From Chrysochromulina tobinii (Eukaryota; Haptophyta; Prymnesiales; Chrysochromulinaceae), in the NCBI GenBank assembly GCA_001275005.1, contig JWZX01003082.1, positions 1 through 43,671 of the forward strand: a stretch of DNA of 43,671 nt, given 5' to 3'. Shown in pieces: positions 43,584-43,671 of the stretch (position 1 is the stretch's first letter; every line of letters starts with the position of its first letter). Made by a program: the position numbers and the translations under genes. The notes beneath the pieces are model-generated. The model was not told the DNA's origin. It saw nothing but the letters and a program-made list of their open reading frames with translations, and searched no databases.

Positions 43584-43671
43584 AAACAGCTGCAGACCCT
43601 CTTCTTCTCTGCCACGTGGAAGGAAGAGACTGTCAAGTTTGCGAACTCGCTCAAGGGCAGTGGCGGCGAGG
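43584..43671 (+). repeat. 88-bp exact copy of part of the Dbp5-like gene at the window end
   Basis: Bases 43584-43671 are identical to 26493-26580 in the same orientation (AAACAGCTGCAGACCCTC onwards, ending GGCGGCGAGG). The copy is preceded by a G-rich run and a 12-base A-run, and it reaches the last base of the window, so its full length is unknown. It could be an assembly or contig-end artefact, or the start of a real partial duplication. Confidence 0.9.

Overview
This is nuclear DNA from a eukaryotic microalga. The evidence is spliceosomal introns (importin gene, transporter, cyclophilin) with a recurring GTGCG-type donor, very GC-rich coding sequence, TATA boxes, nuclear-pore and nuclear-import proteins, a plastid-type phosphate translocator, and cell-surface glycan enzymes with EGF modules. 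The style (compact genes, GC-rich codons, GTGCG donors, minisatellite-filled introns) fits an alga with a complex plastid, such as a haptophyte or pelagophyte. The exact lineage cannot be fixed from sequence alone. No rRNA, tRNA, CRISPR array or autonomous transposon was recognised.

Layout, 0-12 kb: a fused double 2-oxoglutarate/Fe(II) dioxygenase (+), a type I signal peptidase (-), a divergent AAAP-family amino-acid transporter (+, one intron) and a seven-exon importin-4/Kap123-like karyopherin (-). The intron of the transporter and two introns of the importin carry 10-11 bp minisatellites. The transporter intron is also flanked by a perfect 10-bp direct repeat lying across the splice sites, the signature expected of an introner-like insertion.

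12-25 kb: a degraded RecQ-like helicase fragment in a locally AT-richer patch next to tandem duplications, a LysM plus Tudor/Agenet-like multidomain protein, a secreted cyclophilin, a GAF-like protein, an alpha/beta-hydrolase lacking its serine nucleophile, an ER thioredoxin-like protein ending in KQEL, a lysine-rich nuclear-type protein and a small membrane protein. 25.7-27.2 kb: a Dbp5/DDX19 mRNA-export helicase. Together with the importin this gives two nucleocytoplasmic transport genes in the window.

28-41 kb: a zinc-knuckle-like unknown, an unknown protein with a proline-rich segment, a CD36/LIMP-2 family scavenger receptor, an EGF-bearing exostosin-type (GT47) glycosyltransferase, a membrane-anchored GH16 glucanase-like enzyme and a secreted GH33 sialidase. 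These look like a neighbourhood of glycan building, trimming and recognition genes. Three of them carry the palindrome TACCGGTA just upstream of the start codon. 41.5-42.5 kb: a triose-phosphate/phosphate translocator. The last kilobase holds short tandem repeats and a possible C-terminal exon. The final 88 bases exactly repeat part of the Dbp5 gene, which is either an assembly-end artefact or a true partial duplication.

Genes are closely packed: several neighbours are about 90-115 bp apart, with divergent pairs sharing short intergenic promoters. Splice models were checked by reading frame (the importin exons sum to exactly 1,108 codons) and by agreement with known family sequence order, but no transcript evidence was available.
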